64,000 nt of DNA from Acinetobacter sp. Ac_5812 (lineage in GTDB: Bacteria > Pseudomonadota > Gammaproteobacteria > Pseudomonadales > Moraxellaceae): positions 242,964-306,963 of the forward strand of contig NZ_LXUK01000022.1 in assembly GCF_013072695.1 (NCBI RefSeq). The letters run 5' to 3'. Positions within the stretch are counted from its first letter, which is position 1. Every line of letters starts with the position of its first letter. A program made the translations under genes and the position numbers. A model generated the notes under the pieces. That model saw nothing but the letters and a program-made list of their open reading frames with translations. It did not search any database and was not told where the DNA came from. Shown here in pieces: positions 45,369 to 54,593 of the stretch.

Positions 45369-45406
45369 AAAAAAACACCTTTGAGCTTTCAAAGGTGTTT
45401 TTTTTA
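45369..45406. terminator. Terminator downstream of the monooxygenase gene
   Basis: AACACCTTTGA (45374-45384) / TCAAAGGTGTT (45389-45399), GCTT loop, flanked by A- and T-runs, so active for the minus-strand gene ending at 45432. Confidence 0.85.
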
Positions 45407-45431
45407 TTTGGATGAATTCAGCTATTTCTGC

Positions 45432-46946
45432 TTAAGCTGCATGGTTTTTTGAATTAAGCGCTGTGTTGATAAAATTATAATCAGCAACATTCACTTTACG
45501 TGTCTCTAGCCAATACCTCCATGTATATGTTGGCCATAAAGAAAAGTTCTTACCATCTGCTGCTTGATACCAACTGCTACAGCCACCTGCTTGCCAAACT
45601 GTACCTTTGAGCTGATCTTGAACACGTTGATTGAACTGGTCTTGAACTTCGTGCTTGATCTCAACCGCTTGTGTACATGTTTTATCAACAGTTTGGATCA
45701 ATTGTAAAATATAGTTGACCTGAGACTCGATCATGAAAATCACAGAGTTATGGCCAAGAATCGTATTTGGTCCAAGTAACTGGAACAAATTCGGGAAGTT
45801 CTTGGTGCTCACACCATAATAGCTTTCCGCACCATCTTTCCACGCTTGCTTAAGTTCTATGCCATTACGGCCAACGCAATTGAAATGCTTTAAGTAAATG
45901 CGTGGATCAGTAATAAAACCAGTACCATAAATCAGGCAATCAATTTGACGTACTTTACCATCTTTGGTGATGATACCGTTCGCTGTAATTTCCTGAATAG
46001 CATCTGTCACTAATTCAACATTTTTACGGTTGAAGGTTGGGAAGTATTTATTGGAAATTAAAATACGTTTACAGCCCATGACAAAATCTGGCGTCAGTTT
46101 TTTTGCGAGTTCTTTGTCTTTCACTTGATAGCGGATAAAAGCTTCAGCAAGTTTTTGACCGTATTTCATAATCTGTGGTTGCACGATGGGCACAACACGC
46201 GATTCATTGGTCCAGTACAAACGGGTACGGTGAATCTGACGATAGATATTTGATGCTTTAAATAAGCTTTTACTTAGCTGAGAATATTTACGCTCATCAC
46301 GTGGAATGACCCAAGCAGCGGTGCGCTGGAACACATAAAGCTGTTTTACTTCTGCTGCAATTTCAGGAATATATTGAATCGCGCTACCACCAGTACCGAT
46401 TGAAACAACGGCTTTGCCGCTTAGATCGTAATTGTGATCCCATTGAGAAGAATGGAACACTTTACCTTTAAATTTCTCAATGCCTTTGATATGGGGGATT
46501 TGTGGCACATGTAGAGGGCCAGACGCAAAGATGACAAATTGAGCCTCAAGCGTTGTCTGGTCTTTAAAATCTAGCGTCCATACATTGCGGTTTTCGTCAA
46601 ATTCGGCTTTGGTCACTTCGTGATTGAATTTGCAATAATCTCGAAGTTGGTATTGCTCGGTAATATTTTGAATATAATCAAAAATTTCATCTGCTTCAGC
46701 ATAGCGTTTTGACCAGTCTGTTTTAGGTGCAAATGAAAGGGAATACATATGTGATTGAACGTCACACGCTGCGCCAGGATATTGGTTTTCTCGCCATGTA
46801 CCGCCAACATCGTTGGTTTTTTCTAAAATTACAAAATCATTGATTTGACTTTGTAATAGTCGAATAGCCATTGCTAAGCCACCAAAGCCCGCACCAATAA
46901 TTGCAACTTTTGTTTTTTGAATCGCATTTTTGGTTACATCACGCAT
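45432..46946 (-). CDS. Baeyer-Villiger-type flavin monooxygenase
   Basis: 504 residues. FAD motif GAGFGG (18-23), the Baeyer-Villiger fingerprint F-x-G-x3-H-x3-W at 159-169 (FKGKVFHSSQW, followed by Asp) and NADPH motif GTGGSA (184-189). ENQYPGAACDVQSHMYSLSF is also typical. These enzymes insert oxygen next to ketones to give esters or lactones. It differs from AlmA-type alkane monooxygenases at the N-terminal motifs. It is divergent from an AraC regulator, a likely controller. Substrate unknown. Confidence 0.87.
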   Translation of the reverse strand: MRDVTKNAIQKTKVAIIGAGFGGLAMAIRLLQSQINDFVILEKTNDVGGTWRENQYPGAACDVQSHMYSLSFAPKTDWSKRYAEADEIFDYIQNITEQYQLRDYCKFNHEVTKAEFDENRNVWTLDFKDQTTLEAQFVIFASGPLHVPQIPHIKGIEKFKGKVFHSSQWDHNYDLSGKAVVSIGTGGSAIQYIPEIAAEVKQLYVFQRTAAWVIPRDERKYSQLSKSLFKASNIYRQIHRTRLYWTNESRVVPIVQPQIMKYGQKLAEAFIRYQVKDKELAKKLTPDFVMGCKRILISNKYFPTFNRKNVELVTDAIQEITANGIITKDGKVRQIDCLIYGTGFITDPRIYLKHFNCVGRNGIELKQAWKDGAESYYGVSTKNFPNLFQLLGPNTILGHNSVIFMIESQVNYILQLIQTVDKTCTQAVEIKHEVQDQFNQRVQDQLKGTVWQAGGCSSWYQAADGKNFSLWPTYTWRYWLETRKVNVADYNFINTALNSKNHAA

Positions 46947-47101
46947 AGTCTACGTCCTACACAGCTAAATTTTGTGCAAGTTTAACGGTTTTGACGAGAT
47001 TAAATATGATTGTATAGACGTAAAACTTGATCATTTCGGCAATTCATTTGCACAACGTTTTATAGTAAAACATTAAAGTTTTGAGAACTGCATTCGGACT
47101 T

Positions 47102-48121
47102 ATGAAGAGATCTATCCTCGGATTGATGTATTTGATTCAGGGCATGCGTCATGTCGGGATTGACGTGGATGCACGTTTAGCCAATATGGGAATACAGGCC
47201 GATGCTTTAGATCCTAGTTCAATTATTCCAGATGAGATTGAATGGGATATTTTGCAGCATATTAGTCAGGATATCTCACCTGAACAAGGTCTATTTATCG
47301 GACAGCATTATGCATTAGCGGGGTATGGACCCTTCCTGATGCTATTGGTTACTAGTGATACCCTGCATAAGGCGCTATTAAATGGGGTTCAGTATCAGCA
47401 ATTGACTCATCTTTTTGGTTCTTTACAGTTAAAGATTGAAGATGACTTGATCCATTTGCTATATCGACCGATTGATTTAAGTATGCATTTAGGTCAATTG
47501 AGAGCGCAATGTGAAATCTCGGGTACTTATAAGTTTTTACAGGATATCTTTAAGATGATGGGACTTGAGGTCCCTCAAATTCAAATTGAACTGCCATTTC
47601 ATCGACCCAAAGACTTAACACTGCTTGCAGCATATCAAGATTATTATGGGCAAGATGTCAAATTTGGATGTGCACAAGCTGCTTTTATTTTAGAAAATAC
47701 ACAAATTTTAAACACAAAAATTCCATCTGCCGATATTTTGACGTATCGCATTTATGAAGAAAAATGCCTACAGGATATTCAACATTTAGAAAAAACTGCC
47801 AGTCTCAAACTGACTGTGGTTGAGTATGTTGAGGATTATCTGGAAATGCAAAATGGGGTGATTCCAAGTATGGCGGAAACAGCGTGTGCATTGGATATTC
47901 CTGAGCGTACTTTGCGGCATCAATTGCAGCAAATGCAGACCAGCTATAAAGAAATTCGGGAAAGATTAATCAAACAGAAGGCAATAAAGTTTATTGAAAA
48001 TAGTTCCTATTCAATCGAACAGGTGGCCGAAATGTTAGGTTATTCTGAGCCTGCTGCTTTTAATCATGCCTTTAAAAGATGGTTTGGACTGAGTCCTCGT
48101 CAATATAATCGAAATCATTAA
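47102..48121 (+). CDS. AraC-family regulator (arabinose-binding-like N-domain)
   Basis: 339 residues: an N-terminal OruR/ArgR-like sensor domain (LGLMYLIQGMRHVGIDVDARLANMGI ... ISPEQGLFIGQHYALAGYGPFLMLLVTSDT) and a C-terminal AraC DNA-binding domain with MAETACALDIPERTLRHQLQQMQTSYKEIRERL and YSIEQVAEMLGYSEPAAFNHAFKRWFGLSPRQY. It is divergent from the monooxygenase gene (155 bp). I start at ATG 47102; an upstream TTG at 47081 is weaker. It probably activates the monooxygenase in response to its substrate. Confidence 0.88.
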   Translation: MKRSILGLMYLIQGMRHVGIDVDARLANMGIQADALDPSSIIPDEIEWDILQHISQDISPEQGLFIGQHYALAGYGPFLMLLVTSDTLHKALLNGVQYQQLTHLFGSLQLKIEDDLIHLLYRPIDLSMHLGQLRAQCEISGTYKFLQDIFKMMGLEVPQIQIELPFHRPKDLTLLAAYQDYYGQDVKFGCAQAAFILENTQILNTKIPSADILTYRIYEEKCLQDIQHLEKTASLKLTVVEYVEDYLEMQNGVIPSMAETACALDIPERTLRHQLQQMQTSYKEIRERLIKQKAIKFIENSSYSIEQVAEMLGYSEPAAFNHAFKRWFGLSPRQYNRNH

Positions 48122-48239
48122 ATGATTAAAAATGGTACATTATGATGTTTAAACTCTATGATAATTAAGCCTAAAATCTAATGTCATTGAACGGAATGTT
48201 CGATATAATTTTCACCAATTAAAATTGCAATAACACCTT

Positions 48240-49385
48240 ATGTCAAATTCTAAACCAGACTCACATAGCACTGCATTTATCCCAACATCACCTGCCGAGC
48301 GTTATGCTCAAGCAATTGAGTCAGGACAATTCATGCCAGATGAAGCACAAGCTCAGGCTGTGCAAGAGTTAGATCGAGTATGGAAAGAGTTACACACTCG
48401 CTATAAGGCTTCAAAGAAAGCATTTCGACGTTTCCGTCGTCAGACTTATCCGAAAGGCGTTTATATGTGGGGTGGTGTAGGTCGTGGAAAAACGTGGCTA
48501 ATGGATCAGTTCTATGAATCTGTACCATTCCGCCGTAAAACACGTATGCATTTCCATCATTTTATGCAACATGTACATAAAGAGTTGAATAAACTTTCTG
48601 GCCAACGTAACCCTTTAGATTTGGTCGCTGATCAAATTTATAAGAATGCCGTTGTCATTTGTTTTGACGAATTTTTCGTATCGAATGTAACCGATGCCAT
48701 GATCTTAAGTGATCTGTTCCAAAAGCTGTTTGAGCGTGGAATAACATTGGTTGCAACGTCAAACATTGCACCAGATGGTCTATACAAAAATGGAATTCAT
48801 CGTGATCGTTTTATTCCGACGATTGAGTTGGTGAAAAAGAACTGTAGTGTTTTGAATGTTGACGCTGGGGTGGATTATCGTTTGCGCGTATTGAAGCAGG
48901 CGCAATTGTTCAAATACCCATTAACAGATGACGCTCAAGCATGGTTATCTGGCCGTTTTAAAGCTTTGACACAAACCCAGACACAGTCAAATTCACCGAT
49001 CATGATTAATAATCGAGTGGTTGAAACATTAGGGCATACGGAAGACGTATTGTGGTGTGAGTTTTCTGAGTTGTGCTTCAAACCACGAAGCCCGGCTGAC
49101 TTTATTGAAATCGCAAATATCTATAATACGGTTTTGGTCAGCAATGTTCCGCATTTGACCGATTTCCTGTCAGAAGGAACACGCCGCTTTATTTATTTGG
49201 TCGATGAGTTCTATGACCGCGGTGTGAAACTGATTCTTACCTCAGAAGATTCAATTATCGATCTTTATGAAGGTGAGAAATTGGCATTTGAGATTGAACG
49301 GACGCGTTCACGTTTATTAGAAATGCAATCGGATGATTATTTACATTCGGAGCATCGACAAATTCAGGTCGCACAGACTTCATAA
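48240..49385 (+). CDS. zapE: Cell division protein ZapE (AFG1-like ATPase)
   Basis: 381 residues; Walker A GGVGRGKT (78-85), Walker B VVICFDEFFV, and family segments YPKGVYMWGG and VATSNIAPDGLYKNGIHRDRFIPTI. ZapE binds FtsZ late in division in E. coli; the family is also linked to mitochondrial AFG1. It stands alone, ending at a CUUCGG-loop terminator. Assignment firm at family level. Confidence 0.92.
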   Translation: MSNSKPDSHSTAFIPTSPAERYAQAIESGQFMPDEAQAQAVQELDRVWKELHTRYKASKKAFRRFRRQTYPKGVYMWGGVGRGKTWLMDQFYESVPFRRKTRMHFHHFMQHVHKELNKLSGQRNPLDLVADQIYKNAVVICFDEFFVSNVTDAMILSDLFQKLFERGITLVATSNIAPDGLYKNGIHRDRFIPTIELVKKNCSVLNVDAGVDYRLRVLKQAQLFKYPLTDDAQAWLSGRFKALTQTQTQSNSPIMINNRVVETLGHTEDVLWCEFSELCFKPRSPADFIEIANIYNTVLVSNVPHLTDFLSEGTRRFIYLVDEFYDRGVKLILTSEDSIIDLYEGEKLAFEIERTRSRLLEMQSDDYLHSEHRQIQVAQTS

Positions 49386-49388
49386 ATG

Positions 49389-49418
49389 AAAAGGCATTCT
49401 TCGGAATGCCTTTTTTTA
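49389..49418 (+). terminator. zapE intrinsic terminator with UUCG loop
   Basis: AAGGCATTC (49391-49399) / GAATGCCTT around TTCG (a stable C-UUCG-G tetraloop), then T-run. Confidence 0.9.
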
Positions 49419-49612
49419 TAAACTTACATGGATAAGGCTTTATTCTTGGTCAAATTTTGCTATAACTAGATGAGTTTGAAAAAGGGAGTGTGTCGCATAA
49501 CTATAGTAAAAACTCATTATTTGATATTTTGATAAGTATAAAAAATTGTGTTTGTCAATACTTCTAATGGGGAAAATGCTTACTATTTAGGAATGTGATA
49601 TTACTATTCAGG

Positions 49613-49634
49613 CTAGTATAAATCAGTATACTAG
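49613..49634. promoter_or_regulatory. Palindrome upstream of glcB
   Basis: CTAGTATA (49613-49620) / TATACTAG (49627-49634), six-base centre, 40 bp before the glcB start. Likely part of the promoter or an operator; the rest of the 250-bp gap from 49,420 is AT-rich without other structure. Confidence 0.5.
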
Positions 49635-49673
49635 AATTCTTGTTATAAAAAGTTAGCACCATCAGGAAAGACA

Positions 49674-51836
49674 ATGACTGCACGTATTCAAAAAGGCAAG
49701 CTAGCGATTGCTAAAGAACTTTACGATTTCATCGAAAATGAAGCTTTACCAGGCACTGGTTTAGATAGTGAAACTTACTGGAAAAACTTCGAGCAAGTCG
49801 TTGTAGACCTTAGCCCAAAGAACAAAGCATTATTGGCTAAGCGTGATGATCTTCAAGCAAAGATTGATGAATGGCATCGCAACAATAAATTTGAATTAAA
49901 TGCTTACAAGGCATTCTTAACTGAAATTGGTTACTTAGTGCCTGAAGTTGCTGACTTCGAGGTTACAACTGAAAATGTCGATGAAGAAATTGCTTTATTG
50001 GCAGGCCCACAATTGGTAGTACCTGTACGTAATGCACGTTATAGCTTGAATGCTGCGAATGCACGTTGGGGTTCTTTATATGACGCGCTGTATGGCACAG
50101 ACGTTATTTCTGAAGAAGGCGGTGCAGAGAAAGGCAAAGGTTATAACCCAGTACGTGGCGATAAAGTTATTGCTTTCGCAAAAGATTTCTTAAACCAAAC
50201 TTTCCCATTGGCTCAAGGTTCGCATGCAGATGCAACTCAATATGCAGTGGTGAATAATAGTTTAGCTGTAACGCTAAAAGATGGTTCAACAACTTCTTTG
50301 GCACATGAATCACAATTTGTTGGTTTTAACGGTGAAGCTGCAAGTCCAACTGAGATCGTTTTATTAAATAATGGTTTGCATGTGATTATCGAAATCGATG
50401 CGAATAGCCCAGTAGGTAAGACCGATGCTGCTGGTGTGAAAGATTTAACACTCGAAGCTGCGGTTACAACCATTCAGGATTTGGAAGATTCTGTTGCTGC
50501 GGTTGATGCGGAAGAGAAGGTTGAAGGCTATCGTAACTGGTTAGGTCTCATGAAAGGTGACTTACAAGAGTCAATCGAGAAAAATGGTAAGACCATTACT
50601 CGTACTCTGAACAAAGACCGTACGGTTCAGAATCTCATTGGTGGCACGACTAAATTACATGGTCGTTCATTGATGTTGCTTCGTAACGTGGGTCACCTCA
50701 TGACAAACCCAGCCATCCTTGTTGATGGTCAAGAAGTGTTTGAAGGCATCATGGATGCTCTAGTGACTCCATTACTGACAGTTGCGGATATTCGTGGTCA
50801 AAACGAAAACCAAAACTCTCGTAAAGGTTCAATGTATATCGTTAAGCCAAAAATGCATGGTCCAGAAGAGGTTGCATTTGCGGTTGAATTATTTGAGCGT
50901 GCTGAACAAGCAATTGGTTTGCCTGCAAAATCACTCAAAATCGGTATCATGGATGAAGAGCGCCGTACGTCTGTAAACTTGAAGAACTGTATTGCTGCTG
51001 CGAAAGATCGCACCATTTTCATCAATACAGGTTTTATGGATCGTACAGGTGATGAAATCCACACATCTATGGAAGCGGCACCAGTTGTTCGTAAAGAAGC
51101 AGTTAAAACACAAAAATGGATTGCTGCTTACGAAAACCGTAACGTGGCAATTGGTTTAGCATGTGGTTTACAAGGTAAAGCGCAAATTGGTAAAGGCATG
51201 TGGCCAAAACCAGACAGCATGAAAGACATGTTGGCGACGAAGACTGCACATCCAAATGCAGGTGCATCTTGTGCATGGGTTCCATCTCCAACGGGTGCGG
51301 TACTTCATGCGTTGCATTATCACCAAATCAATGTAAAAGCACGTCAAGATGAATTGGCTGCTGAAAACATGTTGTCATTAGATGATTTATTAACGCCACC
51401 GTTTGCACCAGAAACCAATTGGACTGCGGAAGAGTTAAACAACGAACTTGAAAATAACTGTCAAGGTATCTTGGGTTATGTGGTTCGTTGGGTTGACCTT
51501 GGTGTTGGTTGTTCTAAAGTGCCAGACATCAACAACGTTGGTTTGATGGAAGACCGTGCTACTTTACGTATTTCATCTCAACACGTTGCAAACTGGTTAC
51601 GTCACGGTATCGTAACGCGTGCACAAGTTGAAGAAGTGCTTAAACGTATGGCTGTGATTGTTGATCAGCAAAATGCCAATGATCCGCTTTATACGCCAAT
51701 GGCACCAAACTTTGATGGAATTGCATTCCAAGCCGCTTCTGACTTGATCTTCAAAGGTGCAGAGCAGCCATCAGGTTATACAGAACCATTGTTACATGCT
51801 GCGCGTTTAAAATTAAAAGGTTATACAGGTGATTAA
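49674..51836 (+). CDS. glcB: Malate synthase G
   Basis: Joins glyoxylate and acetyl-CoA to malate in the glyoxylate/glycolate route. 720 residues, exactly the large G isoform. Segments [78 protein letters not shown] and [21 protein letters not shown] are characteristic. GGAAAG precedes the ATG. Monocistronic. Codon use indicates good expression. Assignment firm. Confidence 0.98.
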   Translation: MTARIQKGKLAIAKELYDFIENEALPGTGLDSETYWKNFEQVVVDLSPKNKALLAKRDDLQAKIDEWHRNNKFELNAYKAFLTEIGYLVPEVADFEVTTENVDEEIALLAGPQLVVPVRNARYSLNAANARWGSLYDALYGTDVISEEGGAEKGKGYNPVRGDKVIAFAKDFLNQTFPLAQGSHADATQYAVVNNSLAVTLKDGSTTSLAHESQFVGFNGEAASPTEIVLLNNGLHVIIEIDANSPVGKTDAAGVKDLTLEAAVTTIQDLEDSVAAVDAEEKVEGYRNWLGLMKGDLQESIEKNGKTITRTLNKDRTVQNLIGGTTKLHGRSLMLLRNVGHLMTNPAILVDGQEVFEGIMDALVTPLLTVADIRGQNENQNSRKGSMYIVKPKMHGPEEVAFAVELFERAEQAIGLPAKSLKIGIMDEERRTSVNLKNCIAAAKDRTIFINTGFMDRTGDEIHTSMEAAPVVRKEAVKTQKWIAAYENRNVAIGLACGLQGKAQIGKGMWPKPDSMKDMLATKTAHPNAGASCAWVPSPTGAVLHALHYHQINVKARQDELAAENMLSLDDLLTPPFAPETNWTAEELNNELENNCQGILGYVVRWVDLGVGCSKVPDINNVGLMEDRATLRISSQHVANWLRHGIVTRAQVEEVLKRMAVIVDQQNANDPLYTPMAPNFDGIAFQAASDLIFKGAEQPSGYTEPLLHAARLKLKGYTGD

Positions 51837-51848
51837 TTTCATCTGAAT

Positions 51849-51875
51849 AAAAAAGCCTCTTCGGAGGCTTTTTTA
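51849..51875 (+). terminator. glcB intrinsic terminator with UUCG loop
   Basis: AAAAGCCTC (51851-51859) / GAGGCTTTT (51864-51872) around TTCG, then T-run. Confidence 0.9.
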
Positions 51876-52002
51876 TTTTGTATGGAGCGTATGGACTTTA
51901 ACTGTAAAATATAGGCTCAATTTATAGAACAGGATAAAACATCATCTTGATGAAATTTTTGTTATAATTCTCGTAGTTTGATCATTTAGCCGAATCATAA
52001 CG

Positions 52003-52623
52003 ATGTCACAAATTTTAAAATTAGATGCTTTAAAACAAGCGCAAGTTTCTACTTCACCGTATCCTTATTTTGTAGTAGAAAATTCGATCTTAGACAGCGA
52101 GGTGAAAGCTGTTATTCAGGATTTCCCAAAGATTGAACAGGGTGGTAGCTACAACATTGAAGATGTTGAAATTAAGCCTAATTTTGATCGCTTTTTAAAA
52201 TCTTTAGATACCAAAGAATTCCGCCAAATTTTAACTGAAAAATTTGATGTGGATGTGATGGAGCATCCGATGATGATCACTTTGCGTGGTTATTCACGTC
52301 AAAAAGATGGTCGTATTCATTCTGACTCGAAAACCAAACTTCTGACTATTCTGATTTATTTAAATGAGTCTTGGGATTCGCCTACGGGTCGTCTACGTAT
52401 CTTGAATGATGAAAAGAACATGGATGACTACGTCGAAGAAATTGATGCGGGTCCAGGTACATTGGTTGCATTTAAAGTGACTGATAATGGTTGGCATGGT
52501 TATGTACCTTTTGAAGGACAGCGTCAGTCAATTCAAATTAACTTTTTAACCAGCGATAAAGCCAATGCCAAGCACCGCTTCATTCACGGTTTAAGTGCAA
52601 AAATGAAAAAGTTATTTGGCTAA
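52003..52623 (+). CDS. 2-oxoglutarate/Fe(II)-dependent oxygenase-like protein
   Basis: 206 residues with the double-stranded beta-helix of 2OG-Fe(II) oxygenases: iron ligands His106-x-Asp108 (GRIHSDSK) and His165 (DNGWHGYVPF), then Arg174 (EGQRQSIQINF) to hold 2-oxoglutarate. LTILIYLNESWD is the usual strand after the HxD. Substrate unknown; some relatives sit in polysaccharide or protein modification. Monocistronic with its own terminator. Confidence 0.85.
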   Translation: MSQILKLDALKQAQVSTSPYPYFVVENSILDSEVKAVIQDFPKIEQGGSYNIEDVEIKPNFDRFLKSLDTKEFRQILTEKFDVDVMEHPMMITLRGYSRQKDGRIHSDSKTKLLTILIYLNESWDSPTGRLRILNDEKNMDDYVEEIDAGPGTLVAFKVTDNGWHGYVPFEGQRQSIQINFLTSDKANAKHRFIHGLSAKMKKLFG

Positions 52624-52638
52624 TTTATGCAATTAGAA

Positions 52639-52667
52639 AGAGGAGGCTTGATACCTCCTTTTTTTAA
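52639..52667 (+). terminator. Terminator after the 2OG oxygenase gene
   Basis: AGGAGG (52641-52646) / CCTCCT (52654-52659), seven-base loop, then a long T-run. Confidence 0.85.
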
Positions 52668-52699
52668 CTTTGTTTTTAAGGATAAATACTCAACCAATT

Positions 52700-53362
52700 A
52701 TGTGTGCCAACTATAAACCATTAACAGTCGAGCAAGCTCAACAGCTTGGTTTACCTTTGATTCCATTTGAATATGGGGGAGAGGTTTACCCAAGTTATAC
52801 CACCCCTTTGCTATTTAAATCGGAGCACGGGCTGGAGTGGCGGGAAGTATTGTTTGGTTTGGTACCAAAGTGGTCGGAAGATACTAATATTTCCAAGCAT
52901 ACTTATAATGCTCGACATGAAACCATTTTTCAGAAACCTAGTTTCTTGGAGGCAGCTTCAAAATGCAAATTTGGAGTTATTCCTGTATATGAGTTCTATG
53001 AAAGTAAATACATTGATCATAAGCCTCAAAGATGGGGCGTACGCCGTAAAGATGGACAAGCATTTTATATCGCAGCACTGTATGAGATTCGCAAGTTGAA
53101 TGATCAGGTGATCCGTTCAGCCACCATGCTCACGATGGACGCCATAAACCATCCGATGATGAAAGACTTCCATGAACCGGGAGATGTAAAGCGGTCAGTG
53201 GTGGTTATTCCGCATGAGCGTTTAGATGAATGGTTAAGTTTAAAACAGCCACATCAGCTGTATGAATTTATGCAGGGTTTCCCTGTGGAAGAGTTTGAGT
53301 GTTCCCATGTCCCTAAAGCAAAGATCGCAAAAATAACACCGCAGCTGAATATGTTTGATTGA
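52700..53362 (+). CDS. SRAP domain protein (YedK/HMCES-like)
   Basis: 220 residues. In this family the initiator Met is removed and Cys2 forms a stable thiazolidine link with abasic sites in single-stranded DNA; the ATG at 52700 gives exactly MCANYKPLT. Other conserved parts: LFGLVPKWSED, TYNARHETIFQKPSF, VIPVYEFYES with the catalytic Glu, and NHPMMKDFHEPGDVKRSVVVIP with the His. An upstream in-frame start would bury Cys2. Role in abasic-site protection is from family knowledge. Confidence 0.9.
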   Translation: MCANYKPLTVEQAQQLGLPLIPFEYGGEVYPSYTTPLLFKSEHGLEWREVLFGLVPKWSEDTNISKHTYNARHETIFQKPSFLEAASKCKFGVIPVYEFYESKYIDHKPQRWGVRRKDGQAFYIAALYEIRKLNDQVIRSATMLTMDAINHPMMKDFHEPGDVKRSVVVIPHERLDEWLSLKQPHQLYEFMQGFPVEEFECSHVPKAKIAKITPQLNMFD

Positions 53363-53387
53363 GCTCGATATTTGAGTTGATGAGATT

Positions 53388-53417
53388 AAAAAAGGCTTCC
53401 TATTGGAAGCCTTTTTT
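53388..53417. terminator. Bidirectional terminator between SRAP and MarR genes
   Basis: AAAAAAGGCTTCC (53388-53400) / GGAAGCCTTTTTT (53405-53417), TATT loop; serves both convergent genes. Confidence 0.9.
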
Positions 53418-53428
53418 GAATCAGTTAC

Positions 53429-53893
53429 TTAGCGTGCAAGATTTTTAAACATATGGCGTAGAATTTCCATTGTTTTTTCAATTTGCAATGGGGTTAAGCC
53501 ATCAAATGATTGCTCTAAGATCACTGAGGTAAGATCATTGATTTTAGTAATCATTTCCTGACCTTTGTCTGTTAGATAGACGCGAGTGATACGACCATCT
53601 TCCTTACACGAATAAGTATCGATATAACCTTCATCTTTGAGGCGATAAACAATCTTGGTTGTGGTCGACATTTTGGAAATGACCATGTCGGAAAGCTCTG
53701 ACACACTGGCATGAGGTTTGACATGCAATGCAATGAGAATACGGCGACGAGAATTGTCTAAGCCATATTTTTTAAGCACGTTATCGATATTTTGAACGTA
53801 CTGAGCATTTACTTGAGAAATCCAGTAAAAAGGAAAGTCTTCCAGGTTAAATGAATCGGCTGTAGGTAAAAAACGCGCATATTTTTTTGGCAT
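53429..53893 (-). CDS. MarR-family transcriptional regulator
   Basis: 154 residues with the winged helix-turn-helix: LDNSRRRILIALHVKPHASVSELSDMVISKMSTTTKIVYRLKDEGYIDTYSCKEDGRITRVYLTDKGQEMI. Helices on either side form the dimer interface. The ligand is unknown. The ATG at 53893 is used; the codon before it is GTG. A long gap lies upstream (to 54593), containing a short CTCCTAG direct repeat and AGGAGC/GCTCCT dyad at 53,917-53,941 that could be its own operator. Confidence 0.88.
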   Translation of the reverse strand: MPKKYARFLPTADSFNLEDFPFYWISQVNAQYVQNIDNVLKKYGLDNSRRRILIALHVKPHASVSELSDMVISKMSTTTKIVYRLKDEGYIDTYSCKEDGRITRVYLTDKGQEMITKINDLTSVILEQSFDGLTPLQIEKTMEILRHMFKNLAR

Positions 53894-53971
53894 CACTTAT
53901 TTCCTATACTTGCACAAGGAGCCACTCCTAGTCGCTCCTAGATTCCATGAAATGTCTATAACTTGCCTGTT

Positions 53972-54202
53972 AAAAAAATCGATTTCCTGATTTTTTTAGC
54001 ATTCCATTTTTTAACAAATCTGTTCAAAGATAACGGTGAAATTATCTTTATTTTCAATGAATAAGTCATCATAAAATTCACATAAATCAGCTATTAATGA
54101 TGTACTATCCAGTCGTCTTTCCCTCAAGGTTGTCCTACAGCCTTGCATTGCTGCTTGTTTGTAGAATAATCGTATTGTAGAAAAAAAATACGATTTTTGA
54201 CG
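53972..54202 (-). ncRNA. Candidate structured small RNA (or short ORF transcript)
   Basis: On the minus strand: a promoter-like pair ATGACA (54238-54233) and TATAAA (54215-54210) 17 bp apart predicts a start near 54,202. The RNA would have a 9-bp hairpin (54168-54176 with 54187-54195), a second hairpin AAGG..TGT/ACA..CCTT with one mismatch (54126-54144), and an end hairpin AAAAAAATC/GATTTTTTT (53972-53997). It could instead encode a peptide of about 45 residues (ATG at 54148) with an acidic end; no ribosome site is seen. Confidence 0.3.
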
Positions 54203-54519
54203 TGACATTTTTATAATATTTTCTGTCTAAAATGTCATAAATATACGAAATCAATATATTTATAAAATAAATAACGCTTAAAAAAATAGCGAATACAACT
54301 ATTTGAATTAATCAATTGGTTAAAATATAGCACATAAAAAAATTTAAAAAAGTTGAATAAATACATTCTTTATCACATTTTTTCGATGAAATTTTAAAAT
54401 TTTCAGCTTTTAACAACTTTGGAACGAGTTTAATTTAGAGATGAATTGGGGTAGAGGTGAAGTAAGAGGAAATCGAGATAAGATTTTTTATAGGATAGGA
54501 GATTCGAAGACTAAATAGA

Positions 54520-54560
54520 TAAAAAGACGCACCTAAACAGGATTACAGGTTTAGATGCGT
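54520..54560 (-). terminator. Terminator of the alpha/beta hydrolase gene
   Basis: ACGCACCTAAAC (54527-54538) / GTTTAGATGCGT (54549-54560), one mismatch, 10-base loop; on the minus strand followed by CTTTTTATC. Confidence 0.8.
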
Positions 54561-54593
54561 AAAGTGCAAAATTGTGATGACTGAATGTTTTTC

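Larger units (their letters stand above)
53897..54593. other. 697-bp gap between MarR and hydrolase genes
   Basis: No confident gene. From the left: dyad region near 53,917-53,941, a candidate minus-strand small RNA (53,972-54,202, listed separately), then an AT-rich stretch to about 54,510 where nothing is evident, and the hydrolase terminator at 54,520-54,560. Confidence 0.5.

Noticed and set aside
45432..46946. AlmA long-chain alkane monooxygenase
   Set aside because: The N-terminal FAD and following segments differ from what I recall of AlmA; the protein fits the general Baeyer-Villiger group better.
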